This document shows, piece after piece, positions 1 through 11,221 of a stretch of 64,000 nt of DNA. A program made the position numbers and the translations under genes. The notes beneath the pieces are model-generated. The model was not told the DNA's origin. It did not search any database and worked only from the letters and a program-made list of their open reading frames with translations. This DNA is from Hexactinellida sp. DTS-2022 (taxonomy: Eukaryota > Porifera > Hexactinellida), in contig JAPNXP010000001.1 of the NCBI GenBank assembly GCA_028753945.1, positions 6,996,501 to 7,060,500 on the forward strand. Direction: 5' to 3'. Every line of letters begins with the position of its first letter. Position 1 is the stretch's first letter.

Positions 1-274
1 CCCTGGTCCAGTCAAGGATATCGTTATGTTTGGTGGCTGTGGATCTTTTTTCTAAACAGCTAGAAGCATGGCATGGCCATTGAAGGAGAAAGATTCCCCC
101 TCAGTGAATGAGGCTCTGGAAAATGCATGGTTTAATCGTCACAGTATTCCTCAGATTTTATTATCTGATCAAGAAAACGCAGTGGATGGCCATATGGTAC
201 GCGATATGTGTAGACGATTAGGAATTCAAAAGATTCATTCGTCAGCTTATCATCCACAAGGAGACGGCCAGTAG
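1..274 (+). pseudogene. Ty3/gypsy-type integrase fragment (retrotransposon pol remnant)
   Basis: The frame from 68 to the TAG at 272-274 encodes a piece of a retroviral-type integrase core. It shows the second catalytic aspartate in the context LLSDQ and the block AYHPQGDGQ that normally precedes the catalytic glutamate. Upstream, bases 40-65 encode a short VDLFSK-like stretch carrying the first catalytic aspartate region, but a small direct duplication (CATGG) around 67-76 changes the frame. The sequence stops before the catalytic glutamate and no reverse transcriptase, protease or LTR is visible. It is therefore a dead fragment, cut at the window start. It probably lies in an intron or upstream flank of the RNF213-like gene. 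Family call by motif; the exact clade is not determined. Confidence 0.8.
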
Positions 275-767
275 AAAAAATTCATACAAAGCGTTTTTTT
301 TTTTTGTATCACTAGAAGCGCAATTTTTCATAGAATAGCATATCCAAATCCGCTAATATCCGTTTGGGGAAAAAATTTATGCGGGTGGGAGTGTCGGCCT
401 TTTCATAGTAAATCGCCAACATTTCCGTAACTAACTTTCTCAAATCAAATCTAATTAACTTATAATCACCATATTTGTACATCACCATATTAGTACTAAT
501 GATTTCTTCCGATGAGAAATCATTCTCAAAAGTATTTTAGATGTTTCTGGCGTATTTGAAAACCTAAGTTTAGTTTATTCCATGACGATAGGTAATTCAT
601 TTTACGAGCAATTAGAAAGTAAACACTGGCCTGGAAATGAAATGAGCAAATACTTGACTTATCTAGCCGTATAATATAGTAGGCCATGACTCAGCGTAAA
701 ATTTCCAGCAATTTGATATATCACATGACCATATTTAGACTGCTTATAAATATATATATAATACGAG

Positions 768-860
768 CCCTTCGGTCTCTGTCGCTTTGCGACAGATCGG
801 TGCTACTCACCTCAAGTTAACGGCCGCTACGCGGCCTTACTCCTCACTAAACAATTGATT
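768..860 (+). repeat. Multi-hairpin repeat, copy 1
   Basis: Within about 90 bases there are several short, nearly perfect stem-loops in series: CGAGCCCTTCGGTCTC, CTGTCGCTTTGCGACAG, GGTGCTACTCACC and GGCCGCTACGCGGCC. The same series in the same order is present, reverse-complemented, at about 10310-10400. Loop and some stem bases differ between copies while the stems mostly remain paired. Related single hairpins occur at 25035-25085 and 57060-57130. No coding potential is apparent. Confidence 0.6.
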
Positions 861-1261
861 ACATATTTAGTAATATTTATCATAGTTATATACTTATAAT
901 ACCCGTTAAAAGCTAACTTCTATGTTGATTTTGAATTTCATTAATTTGTTTACCTATTTTTGTGTAAACAACAACAACAAATATTCATATTATATATTTA
1001 TAAATGCGAAATTCGAAATCAGCATAATTGTTTACCTATAATCCCCGTTGAAAGCTAACTTCTGGGTTGATTTTGAATTTAATTAATTTGTTTACCTATT
1101 TTGTGTCAACAACAACAAATATTCATATTATAAATTTGTAATTGCGAAATTCGTGTTCATCATACTTGTTTACCTATTATAACATTTGGAACTTAGTATC
1201 TCAACGACTATCTCAATTATAAATGCGGTTTCTAGTCCCCATCACTTTAATACAATCCGGA

Positions 1262-1273
1262 CAAACGCACACA

Positions 1274-1336
<63 letters not shown>
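1262..1336. repeat. (CA)n microsatellite
   Basis: An almost pure AC dinucleotide run of about 35 units follows an interrupted ACACACAAAC start. It lies between a hairpin-bearing repeat and a pogo-type MITE relic. Confidence 0.97.
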
Positions 1337-1339
<3 letters not shown>

Positions 1340-1720
1340 ATTTAATAATATAGATTACTCCGTTGACCAAATATAGTCGGTTGACCAAATACAGTATATT
1401 CGTTTGCTAACCGAATAACAAATACTGATATTCGGAAAATGTATAACAAAATATTGAACTATTTGGCGAATATATTTAGTAAAACCGAACATTGAACTAT
1501 GTATTCGGTTGCAACCTTGCTTAATACTAATTTCGGATAAGGCGAACGCATGTTGACAGGCCCCTAGAGTTCGTACTAACAAGGTTCTACTGTAGATCGT
1601 TTTATTAACAGTCGCAAATTTCCACTGGATACAAAATTGTCTTTCAATTATTTACGAAAACCGTTTTTATCGTTTAAATGGATTTATTTATCAAACTTTA
1701 GCTGCTAATTATCTTCTTAG

Positions 1721-1855
1721 ATTGAGAAGAAGAGTTACTTACAATCTATTCTATTCGCAACATTTAGTCTGTCATGTGGTCACTACTTGAATATAGATGT
1801 CTCACAAGAATTAGCTACAAAATCATCATTTCAGAAAAGTTATTTTAATGATCCG
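1721..1855 (+). CDS. Candidate upstream exon of the RNF213-like gene
   Basis: A 135-base open segment (45 codons) is bounded by a good acceptor (ATCTTCTTAG) and donor (CCG|GTAAGC). It starts and ends in phase 0, and the next exon at 3026 also begins in phase 0, so the two could be spliced without a frame change. The peptide contains SLSCGHYLN and has no recognised motif. I could not match it to a specific part of RNF213. The assignment rests on splice sites, phase and position only; it could be a chance open segment. Confidence 0.4.
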
Positions 1856-2485
1856 GTAAGCAATCAATGACTGAGTTATGACATAAATTGGAGCATAGGT
1901 TATGGCTTTATAGTCTAGTCGTAGGTACATACTAGGAAGTTTCAACCGGGAAAAATTTATACAAAGCTAATTTAATATCATTAAAAGCGCATTTCTTTAA
2001 GAATGCGCTTCTTTTTTTGAGGATTTTTTTAAACGTATGGCAGTGTCTGCTTGTCCATAGTAATTCTCCGACCTTCCCTGGAACTAACTTTCTCAACTCA
2101 GATCTAATCAACTTATAATCACCATATCACCATATTCAGCGTTAAATTCCAGCAATATGATATATCACATAATTATACGTATAATGATACCCTATTTGGC
2201 TACCTGAGTATAATTATACACATACCGATTCAATCAATATACAACAACTAGATATAATTAGTTGTTGAGTCGTCGGGCGAGCCTTAATATCTCAGCTAAG
2301 GAACTGTTCACGTTCGCAAGTTTTTTTGGTTAAATTTCTCAACTGCGACATTGATGACATTGATCGATTCTCAATAGTAGGGACATCGAGACTATTTAGA
2401 TGTTCTAACTGTTGCATTGTAATATACCACATGAGTTACGTAAGTTACCATGCACAGTAAGATCATACACAATCTTAATGTCGAT

Positions 2486-2899
2486 CAGAGTGGACCATGG
2501 GTCAACATTGGTGACCCATGACCCATCTGACCCATTGCATTTGTGACCATGACCCATTGTCCCATTGACCCATGACCCATCGAGTGACCTATTGACCCAT
2601 CAAGTAAATATCTAATTTTTAATATCTAAACATTATGTAACACAATTCGACTTATAATAAATGTATGATGCTTGTCAATGATTTAATTTTGTTAGACTTC
2701 TAATACCAAAGAAATACCCTGTAATGTTTCTGGGTTAATTTAATTCGTACTATAATTGGACGAACATCGAAATTCCAAATGAGTCATGGATCATGGGTCA
2801 CAGAGCCGTGACATATGACCCATCAGACCCATCGATTTAGGTGACCCATCTGACCCATGACCCATGACCCATCGACCCATCGACCCATGGTCCACTCTG
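2486..2899. mobile_element. hAT-type MITE with GACCCAT minisatellite arms
   Basis: The termini are inverted (CAGAGTGGACCATGGGTC at the left, GACCCATGGTCCACTCTG at the right) and flanked by the perfect 8-bp direct repeat ATGTCGAT (2478-2485 and 2900-2907). Both arms consist of tandem GACCCAT-like heptamers; the centre is AT-rich and non-coding. The 8-bp duplication and CAG...CTG ends fit the hAT superfamily. A second copy of the family forms the outer shell of the nested structure at 26220-36218. Confidence 0.88.
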
Positions 2900-3025
2900 A
2901 TGTCGATCCTATTTTGTTTTTAACTTTGAGAGCTATACCATCCAACCTTATCTTATTTAATGTAATTTATATTATGTAACTAATTAGTAACTACTGTATA
3001 TCAGTTAGGGTTCACTAGTATACAG

Positions 3026-6000
3026 AAACAGAAATGGATTCAACTTCTCCCTCCTGACCTGAAGATTCTAGTTGAGGCTCTCTATCAGAACAAATTCCTT
3101 AACATGAGTCAATTTAATATTTCTAAGGAAACACATTTGAACACAGTGTACATCGCAGGCCTGCTCTGTCATATTGCTGTACTGCTACACTGTGCTCAGG
3201 ACAATGCATTCTTAAAACCTTTGACTCTCATTCACTACAACCCATCAGCTGTTAAAGACAGATACTTACCTGCTGTTTCTTATGAATTACAATCTGCTAC
3301 GAAACAACTTTCTGCCACTACGAGATACTGTCAGACTATTCAACCAACAAGACTTCGTGTAAATACTACATAGGATTATACATTTATTGAGGATTTCTGT
3401 TCCTTTCTAGTTAACATCTAGCACCTACGCCATTAAATTGTTTTTAGCCATTTAGTAAATAAACCATCCTAACTAGTATATTACTTATTATTGTCAGGAT
3501 TCTTAAGACACGATTAAGAACTATTCAGTCCCAAAAGAAATTTGTAAGAACTTATATAGGTTCCTATTAGGGATTAATGTGTAAATAGTTTACATCCTCA
3601 TTATAGAATACATAGTAATCTCCTTGGAATCTTCATTCCAACTGGAATATTTTTATTTGTGAAATGACACTCCATTTTCTAGGCGCCTGAAGAATCATTT
3701 AAAACATCTTCTCTGCCTAATGTGAATACAATTAGTTACAACATCATTCACTCTATGGGAAATCCTTTAGAACGTACAGGTGCCCCGACAGGAATAAGGT
3801 AACTCATCCAAGTTCGTTAACACTGTACTACTGATATTATTATATAAAACTATCCTAGTAATTAGTATCTAATTAATCCAGGAGACTATCTGCTCTATCA
3901 GCAGCGCTACTGCGTTCAATCATGCACTGCATATTCACATACACATTACAGACAAAGCATATGGAGTGTCCTACCAAAGTAACACAGCTAGTAGAGCCAA
4001 CAGGGGGACACACCTGTTCGGAGTACTTCTTCCTACACCTCATTCAGGACATTACGGATGTGACTACAATCACTAATAAAACTTTTGAAGAAGCAGTCCT
4101 CATTATACACATTCTAATCAATCAGTTAATTGGTATATTAATATATAAAATAGGCTATGCCTTCTGAATAACAAATATGAATACGAGAAAAACTTTTACA
4201 CAACTTGCAAGGGTGGGGTTGGTTAACCGTTCTGAATCTACGGTTACGATACAATTCTCTCCACGGTTAACCGCTCATGCTACTCAACCATAATTTTATA
4301 TAACTTTTTGCGTATTCTACTAAGTTAATATTTTCAGCTTTTTTAATTGTCAATCCATAAGTATATTAATTGACACATTCCGTAAAATAGTTAATTTGAA
4401 TACAACTATGTTGCTGAAATTTATTGATTGGAAAAGGATTTAGGATTATCTTCTAACAAAATTACATACACTTAGTTTTAATCTTTTATACAATAATTAT
4501 CCATTTACACTGCTAATATTTAACAGACCGGTTAAGTGGTCATTAAAATCTGTAACCCTTAACCGGGTTAGCCGGGTAACCGAATCTAGCCTTGACACAA
4601 GTTTACTTTCTGTATTCTTATAGAGGATACAACAATTACAACTCCTACTTGTTTGGATACAAAAGAAGACCTTGAGAAATGGGAGAATGTATTTGATACT
4701 TCACATATGTCAAGACTTGACGTATTAAATGATCAGGTGTTAAGAGAAAAGATGAGAATTGTATTATCTCAAAATAGTGACATCACTTTAAGGTTGGCTT
4801 ACTAATAATGTCAAAAGCTATCTGGCCTTAACGCTTAACCCATCGTCATATAATTATCACTGGAATTTATCTTAACACTGTTATTCAGAATATTATTACT
4901 ACAAATTCTTAACATTACTTGAACTGCAATCGATTTGTATTTAGTTAAACTTGTATTTCTGTATTGTCTATTTTACTTGCTAATAACAAGATTGCTTAGA
5001 TCTAGCTTCTATACTGTTCTTATTTAAAACTAAAGTTAAGTAGTTTTTGATTCATGTGCGTATAACTTTTACTCACTGTTCCTATAGAGGTTTTTATGAG
5101 GAAGGAGAAACAGGGTTTCAATCAAGGCTATGGAGACATAGGAATATAGTTGGCTATGAAAATCTCTTGCAAGTATTCCACTGTCAGTTCAGCTCCACTC
5201 ATTACCCGCTTTTGGAAAAATTCCTCAACGAACAACCTCTCCTATCAGTTACAAAGTATATTCCTGAGTTTGTAAGCCTACAGGTTAAGTTAGTTCAAAA
5301 GAGTTTGACCTATTTTAAGAATAAGAAAGTAAGGAACTTATCAGATTTCCTCGAAATTATTCAGAAAGGTATACTATTATTTAAATTCAATGTTGCTTTA
5401 TTTAAGTTTAAGCATAATAACATCACTTGCAGAAATAGGGCCAAATCCCTAGGGAATTAGAGATTAAGGTTAAATTCAAGTGCCATTCACAATTGGAATG
5501 GTGGATTAATCTGAAAATTCCAGGGTTTTTCACGAGTCATTTGATTGATTCGATGACTTACCAAGAGTCATCGAGTCATCGAATTTCATCACAAGAACGG
5601 TGACACGGTAACTCGAGTCATCGAATTTTATCGCGAGTCAGATGACTCGGTGACTTGAGTAATTTAATCATGTCACAAATCATGAGTGATTCGATGACTC
5701 GAGTAGTTAAGGTCGTGATTCATGAAATGCCCTCAAAATTTCAGATCCCAAAGAATATAAAAATAAATAAAAATTGAAATTTTAAAAACTCGAACTCAAT
5801 GAAATGGGAGTGGGACTTAAATCCCAGATTCATCGTAATGGAATTGGAATTAAGGATTTAATTCGAATTGAATCCATCTTTGACCATGTGTTCGTATTCC
5901 TAGAAAGGAGCAATGAGTATGTGGAGTATATCAATCATTTCACGAGTTTGAGAGAAGCTTGCATTCAATTGGTAAAAGAGAGACACAAATTGAATATTTA

Positions 6001-9000
6001 CTATCCTGCGATGTGCAGTATATATGAAATAACAATAACCAATACATTGGTTTCTCAATTGGTATCTACCTCACACAAGAGTGTAGGGGTACTGACCTCC
6101 CTCATTCAGTTGCTGGTGAAAATACACAACTCATTTATTGACAAATACAGACAGACATTTTCCAATAAACCATCTAGGTACTCTAAGAAAATAAACTTTA
6201 CTATTATTTTAACAATTTATTTTAATTTTTAATAAGTATGTGCCTTCATTCTGCAAAAGATTACTACTTATAATTGGAATTCTTCATTTGTTACTGGTAC
6301 ATTATTAGGTCCAGGAGTACCATTCCTCTCTCACTCGTTACTTCTCATCATCTCATTAACTATAAACCTCATTTGCAGAATATAATTATGTCCAATGCAA
6401 GCCATTCTTTTCTCATTGGAGAGGGAACACTAATCACATATGACTTTGATGGAATTGAGAAGGACTTTGCTAATTCTATCATGCGCAACAAACTATGGAT
6501 TGAGGATGATTTGAAGGTTGACCATTCAGAAGGAAAACTATTGAATATTCTTAAAAGACTACATTTAAACATACCACAAGTAAGTTCATGTTTAGAACTG
6601 TTGTATGACGGTTTACTTACCATGACAGTTTACTTACCTTTATTACTATGAAAATAATTAACTATGGATACTTTCTATCCCTGACGGTTTACTTACCTTA
6701 TTTGCTATGGCTTCACATTTTATTCTTCCTATTACACATCTACACTTATGAGGATTCATAACCTTCTCTGATTCTGTGATTTAACATTTTGTACTTATTG
6801 TAAGTTTATTTTTATAGAGGAATCCATAAAATCGTCGAAATTTTAACACAAACTGGGCTTTACATACAAAAAAGATGAATTCTTGTTTAGTTGCCTTTCC
6901 AGTGTCTGGTGTTACAGAATATAAACTCACTGATAATGTCTGCGGCCGTTTATAATTAAATACGTATTTTAAAATCTAAAATTACAGCTGTGCCGAAAGC
7001 ATGTTCCTTTGAAGGCAATATATTTTAGTCGTAGGTGATTGATAATGCTCCAAAAGAAAATGTCAACACAGCTGTAATTTTAGATTTTTATCATATCATC
7101 ATCACTATCAAAGTTTTAAACAATTTCATAAAGGTGTTTCGGAAAGGTAACGCCCTTAATGTGTTGGAAGTTTCTTTCTATCACAATGCATTCCAGAGTT
7201 ATTCTTGTTTGAGTATTAAATATAACGTGATGAGTTATAAAAATTGTAAAAACATGTTTTTTGCTGATGTCATCATCACCTCAAGGTGTTAAGACGGAAT
7301 AAGACCCATATGTTAAGGTGTCACGTGACATAAGGATCAATTGGTAAATTGGAAGTTCATTTCTATCTAATCCGTTACCGTTTAAATAATTATATCAATG
7401 ATTTAACATCAATTTAATGTACTTCACCTATCCAAATAATTTCACTTCTTAGTTAATATTACCTTATTATAGGAAATTAACGCGCCGTGTAATTAACGCG
7501 AAGGAAATTAACGCGAATTGGAGCTGAACATTTTCAAATACATGAAATTAACGCGAATAAATTTTATACAAAAAATTCAGGATTATTCATCTCGTGATTG
7601 AATACTATTATTGTGCCCAAATAGGCTTCCAATCTACTTGATAGACATGGTATATCCTTTCAAACTAGTTGCACATCTGAAAATATGTAGCTCGGAAGTT
7701 TGTCCATCCATTGTATACTTTTGCTAAATAGCAGGAAATTAAGGTCATGGAAATTAACGCTCCATCAAATTAAAGCGAAGGAAATTAACGCGATTTGGAG
7801 AAATTCGCGTTAATTTCATGGCGCGTTAATTTCCTATAATAAGGTACTCTGTTATGTGGAGGGGATATGGAAGAATAAACCAATGTAGTTGTAGTGAGCC
7901 AGAGACATTCTCCGACTCACGGGAGCTACTTGTAGTGTGAGTGGTTTCGTACCTTACATTACAGTAACTCATCAGGAGGGTAACCCTCGACCACATAGGA
8001 CCGTGCCCATCCGTTCTCAATTACCACCGTACTGCCGGGAGCAGCCTCATATCAGTTACCTGACATACCGCTCTTCCCCGTACTGCCGTCATCCAGGGCC
8101 TCCAACCCGGATACTCCTGTGGATCACAACATAGTCATTTCAGAACTGGCCCACTACATAGTCGGCACAGTAATAATACTATACCAACTAATAAAATTAG
8201 ATCAATACTATAGTCATAGGCGTCGTAAAACCAGGGTTGGCCCTTTGGGCCGCCCGGTCAATCAAATCAGGGGTGGCGCCAGGATTTCCCCGATAGGGGA
8301 GCTAAGATCCCCGACGGGGGGACTAAATAGAGGGACGCGATCAGCTGCCCCCCCCCCCCTAGCGCCACCCCTGAATCAAATCTAGGGCAGTTTCAACTGC
8401 TTGAGGGCCGTATATCGACCCACCTTTATACAAGTGTACTATTACCCTGAATTACCCGACTCCGGGTAAAGTCCGGGTAGCTCCGGTAGCTTCTCTGGGC
8501 CGCCCGGACAGCCCGGATGACATATTTACGTATTAAATCAGGAAAGAGTTACAGACGACAATTGGAATTCCATCAAAGCAGAGCTGATGGGCTTTAAGGA
8601 AAGGCTAGGAACAACTCCAAACATCACTAGGTATTCTGATGGACGTGCTATTGACCCATCTGACATACCAGAAATGCTTGCTATGTTAGAACTAGTTATT
8701 AACTTCGCTTCTTATGGGAAGGAAAGACCTCAGAGACCAATAAAGTTTTACATGCATGAGGTGCTCAAGTACCCAAACAGTAAATTTATATTCAGCAAAA
8801 AGGTTAGCTATTTTTTACATATGAACTTTTATTAGATTAAACTCCAGTTCATATTGACTATCCAATCGGATAAACGTATAAACAAGTTAAGTTCATATAA
8901 TAACTCTCTCGGGTACAGTCTCGTTAGTACGAACACCAGGGGCCCGACAAAATTTATTGGCTTTATACGAAATTATTAACAAATTCCGCTAAATTTAACA

Positions 9001-11221
9001 TGGCTTTGAAGGGGACCGAAACACTAAGCATATTAACCCTGTTCGTACACCGAGTCTATTGTTGTACCTACGAGAGTCTACCGCCTTCGCATTACAGGAA
9101 TTGACGTGTATGTAGACTGACGAGACTTGCTACCTGAAACATCTCATGTCTCTCTGGCACAACCTGTCCATACACAGAGCCAAACTATCCGGCGGATCTC
9201 ACATGGTAGATATGAGTACCAATTATATTCATAGTGCAATTAAGTAATAATATACTATAATATCAGTCTTAATTGCATAAATAAGCTTCCTAATAAGCTA
9301 ATATTTGCTGCTTTTCCGCATTTACTACCCTATCCTAGTATATTCTGTTAGATACACAAATTAGGTTGCTCTCAAGCTTTGTGCCTCAGATCCGCACCCT
9401 GGCCACGCTATTAGCTCTCCGTCACACTATATTGTTACTATTAGCTTTAATAATTATTAATTATCCCATTTAGGGTTTCATACAGGGGGTGGTTTCCCCC
9501 CTGCCCCCCCACGCCCCCCTAGAAAAACCACTTACAACAAAGTTTTAATTTATGCATCCCTTAAGAATTTACATATCCCATATTTCCCTCCTTACATGCA
9601 AATCCTGTATCAAACACTGCATTTATAGTTCACAGATGTGGCCTCGTGCTATTTGACAGGATTAGATTCTATTCAAATAACTGCTCTCAAGACAAGTGCT
9701 GATACTAGCAGTATAGATGATGTACTAACTATATTGTATGATTATATACTGTTCAATCTGTGTGACCAGCAGGACCTATCTACTCCTCATCCTAATGAAA
9801 AGTAATTTTATTAGTTTAATTAATTAATTGAGTTTAATTTACAATTGTCAATATTAGAGTTAGGTCTCTATTTTTTATTATTTAAAATAATGTTCTTGGA
9901 TAGAGAAAAAAATAGATATTTCGAATGATGTTTATACTACTGACTAAAATAAAGGTTGTCAATCGACGGGCAGATGTCGCTTTTATCAGCCGTGACCTAC
10001 GTAGGTCGTTACTCACGTATCAGCCAATTCTGATTAAAGGTCGTTTGGCTGTTAAAATTAATTAACTCTCCTAATTATAAATACGAGCCCCTCGGTCGTT
10101 GTAGTTTACACAAATAGGTAAACAAATTGATGAAAATTAAAAATCAACCTAGAAGTTAGCTTTCAACAGGTATAATAGGTAAACAAGTGTGCTGAACACG
10201 AATTTCGCATTTATAAATTTAGAATATGAAAAACAAGTTAAAATTATGGAAATTTTCTAAAGGGATGTATATAACTCCCTTTCTGCCATTTTCCATGGTA
10301 GAAAGGGTGAGGAGTAAGGCCGCACAGCGGCCGTTAACTTGAGGTGCATAGCACCGTCCGTCGCAAAGCGACCGAGACCGAAGGGCTCGTTATACGTATA
10401 TTGAATTTTATCTGTCGTTACGTATACAGAATAGCATAGTAGGAACCGGTTTTTCCTAACCAATTCAATGCATGGTAATAAACTAAGAAAAATCCGATTG
10501 AAAATACAACAGAATTGGAATTTCTTACACATTTAGAATAAATAGTTAGTTAGAAAAACCGGTTTCGACTATATTTTAATGATTGAATTGCTAAACGTAC
10601 TGTACTTGATTTTATATGTTTAAACAAAGTAACAATTAATGTATTCGGGTAATATTCTATTTTTACTTGTCTGATAATGTGTCATTTGCATTCTGAGAAT
10701 ATAGGAATTTTAATAGTTCATTCACTTTATTTAACTATTTAGGTTACGAGACAATCTTTTCAAATTCTCAACTAATAACTTATTCCTCAGTCACGGAAAT
10801 TCAATTGACTATAAACTCATACCTGAAAGCACATTAGTCGCCCACGCAATGAGCATCTGGACTAATTTTGTTCTATACTCGAAAGAATTACAAGTGTAAC
10901 TCTAATTTCTCAAAGAATTACTGATTAATATCAGCATCCTTGTCGTTACTTGTATATATTTGTTGTTATACATATATTTTACAACTTTACAGCTTTAATT
11001 AATATGTAAATATGATATGTAATCACTAATCAGTTTTAATTGTTTTTTTACATTTAATAATGATGTTGTTTGGTTTTATTTAGTATAAGTATAACCACAT
11101 TGGACAGGTCGAGGTTGATATAGCTGGAATGGGAAATGCTACATATCCATGGATACCAGTAGTTAAGTCCTTACTTAAGTCTTATTCACTAAGAAATATA
11201 GTCGTACTTGTTGAGTACTAA
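3026..11221 (+). CDS. RNF213-like: RNF213-like E3 ubiquitin ligase, C-terminal part
   Basis: RNF213 is a giant AAA+/E3 ligase of the cytosol and lipid-droplet surface. Exons read here: 3026-3358, 3683-3798, 3882-4132, 4624-4792, 5088-5368, 5904-6177, 6315-6579, 8542-8802, 9116-9215, 9636-9801, 10743-10893 (or to the TAA at 10899), and a probable last exon 11084-11221. All junctions are GT-AG and keep phase. The first exon matches the family block reading SQFNISKETHL, then IAGLLCHIAVLLHCAQDN. Later exons show the conserved LWxxR, LVxxLIRxHN-like, ISY, HDWN-like and LKHxxxLW positions of the vertebrate C-terminus in the same order. The AAA+ core and RING would lie upstream of the window. The block after LxATTRY, where RNF213 has its RZ zinc finger, is absent (see findings). 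Intron 7 (6580-8541) is swollen by MITEs. Identity by memory of the family, without alignment. Confidence 0.85.
6980..7420 (+). repeat. Partial copy of the hairpin-containing repeat family, in an RNF213-like intron
   Basis: The sequence resembles 13500-14000 and the 61-64 kb copies: an AAAATTACAGCTGTGCCGA-like arm, AGCATGTTCCTTTGAAGGCA, then a segment with AAAGGTGTTTCGGAAGG and CACCTCAAGGTGTTAAGAC. Its open frame is a by-product of the repeat and is not a gene. It lies in intron 7 of the RNF213-like gene. Confidence 0.7.
7458..7848. mobile_element. MITE with GGAAATTAACGCG subterminal repeats
   Basis: The termini TACCTTATTATAGGAAATTA (left) and its inverse ending CCTATAATAAGGTA (right) are inverted repeats. 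Inside, GGAAATTAACGCG recurs several times at both ends in opposite orientations. A terminal TA on each side suggests a Tc1/mariner-like target, but the family is not proved. It is non-coding and lies in RNF213-like intron 7. Confidence 0.75.
8268..8373. mobile_element. Small hAT-type MITE (CAGGGGTGGCGCCAGG family)
   Basis: The ends CAGGGGTGGCGCCAGG and the inverse AGCGCCACCCCTG are flanked by a perfect 8-bp repeat AATCAAAT (8260-8267 and 8374-8381). It is a close relative of the element at 12933-13063, in opposite orientation, and of the one at 20903-21038. GC- and G-run-rich, non-coding. Confidence 0.9.
8913..9070. mobile_element. pogo-type MITE relic in an RNF213-like intron
   Basis: The left end ACAGTCTCGTTAGTACGAAC is followed by ACCAGGGGCCCGACAAAATT; the right end carries the inverse CTGTTCGTAC. 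This pattern (CAGT.. CGTTAxTACGAAC) recurs at 48771, 49054 and 50304 and fits pogo/Tigger-like Tc1/mariner non-autonomous elements. The right end is diverged. Confidence 0.6.
10080..10400 (-). repeat. Multi-hairpin repeat, copy 2 (inverted)
   Basis: Read on the minus strand it repeats the hairpin series of 768-860: a GAGCCCTTCGGTCTCG hairpin, GTCGCTTTGCGAC, GGTGCTATGCACC, then GGCCGCTGTGCGGCC. The neighbouring 10090-10240 is the inverse of the TTTACCTATTTTGTG unit at 940-1170. It lies in the intron between RNF213-like exons ending at 9801 and starting at 10743. Confidence 0.65.
10437..10575. mobile_element. MITE of the AACCGGTTTTT family
   Basis: The segment has inverted ends (GGAACCGGTTTTTCCTAACC and AGAAAAACCGGTTTCGACTA) and shares its interior (AATTGGAATTTCTTACAC, AATAAATAGTTAGTTAG) with the better-preserved copy at 40059-40245, which has TA target duplications. 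Non-coding. Confidence 0.75.

Larger units (their letters stand above)
275..1720. repeat. AT-rich repetitive stretch without a recognised gene
   Basis: This stretch holds no convincing coding exon. Bases 290-730 resemble 1950-2170 (shared runs such as CAACTTATAATCACCATAT and ATATGATATATCACAT), so a dispersed repeat occurs twice. Bases 900-1170 contain two diverged copies of a unit with TTGTTTACCTATTTT and a GTTGATTTTGAATTT core, which recurs inverted at 10090-10240. A hairpin-rich block (768-860) and a CA microsatellite are listed separately. Bases 1340-1595 look like a pogo-type MITE relic, ending in an inverted CGTACTAACAAGGTTCTACTGTA-like terminus. Confidence 0.6.

Noticed and set aside
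7035-7292. Open frame in the RNF213-like intron
   Set aside because: It is part of the hairpin-containing repeat; other copies (13586, 62231 region) have different stops and frames.
8119-8385. Open frame on + containing G- and P-rich peptide
   Set aside because: It runs through a hAT-type MITE with an 8-bp duplication; related copies at 12933 and 20903 do not conserve it.
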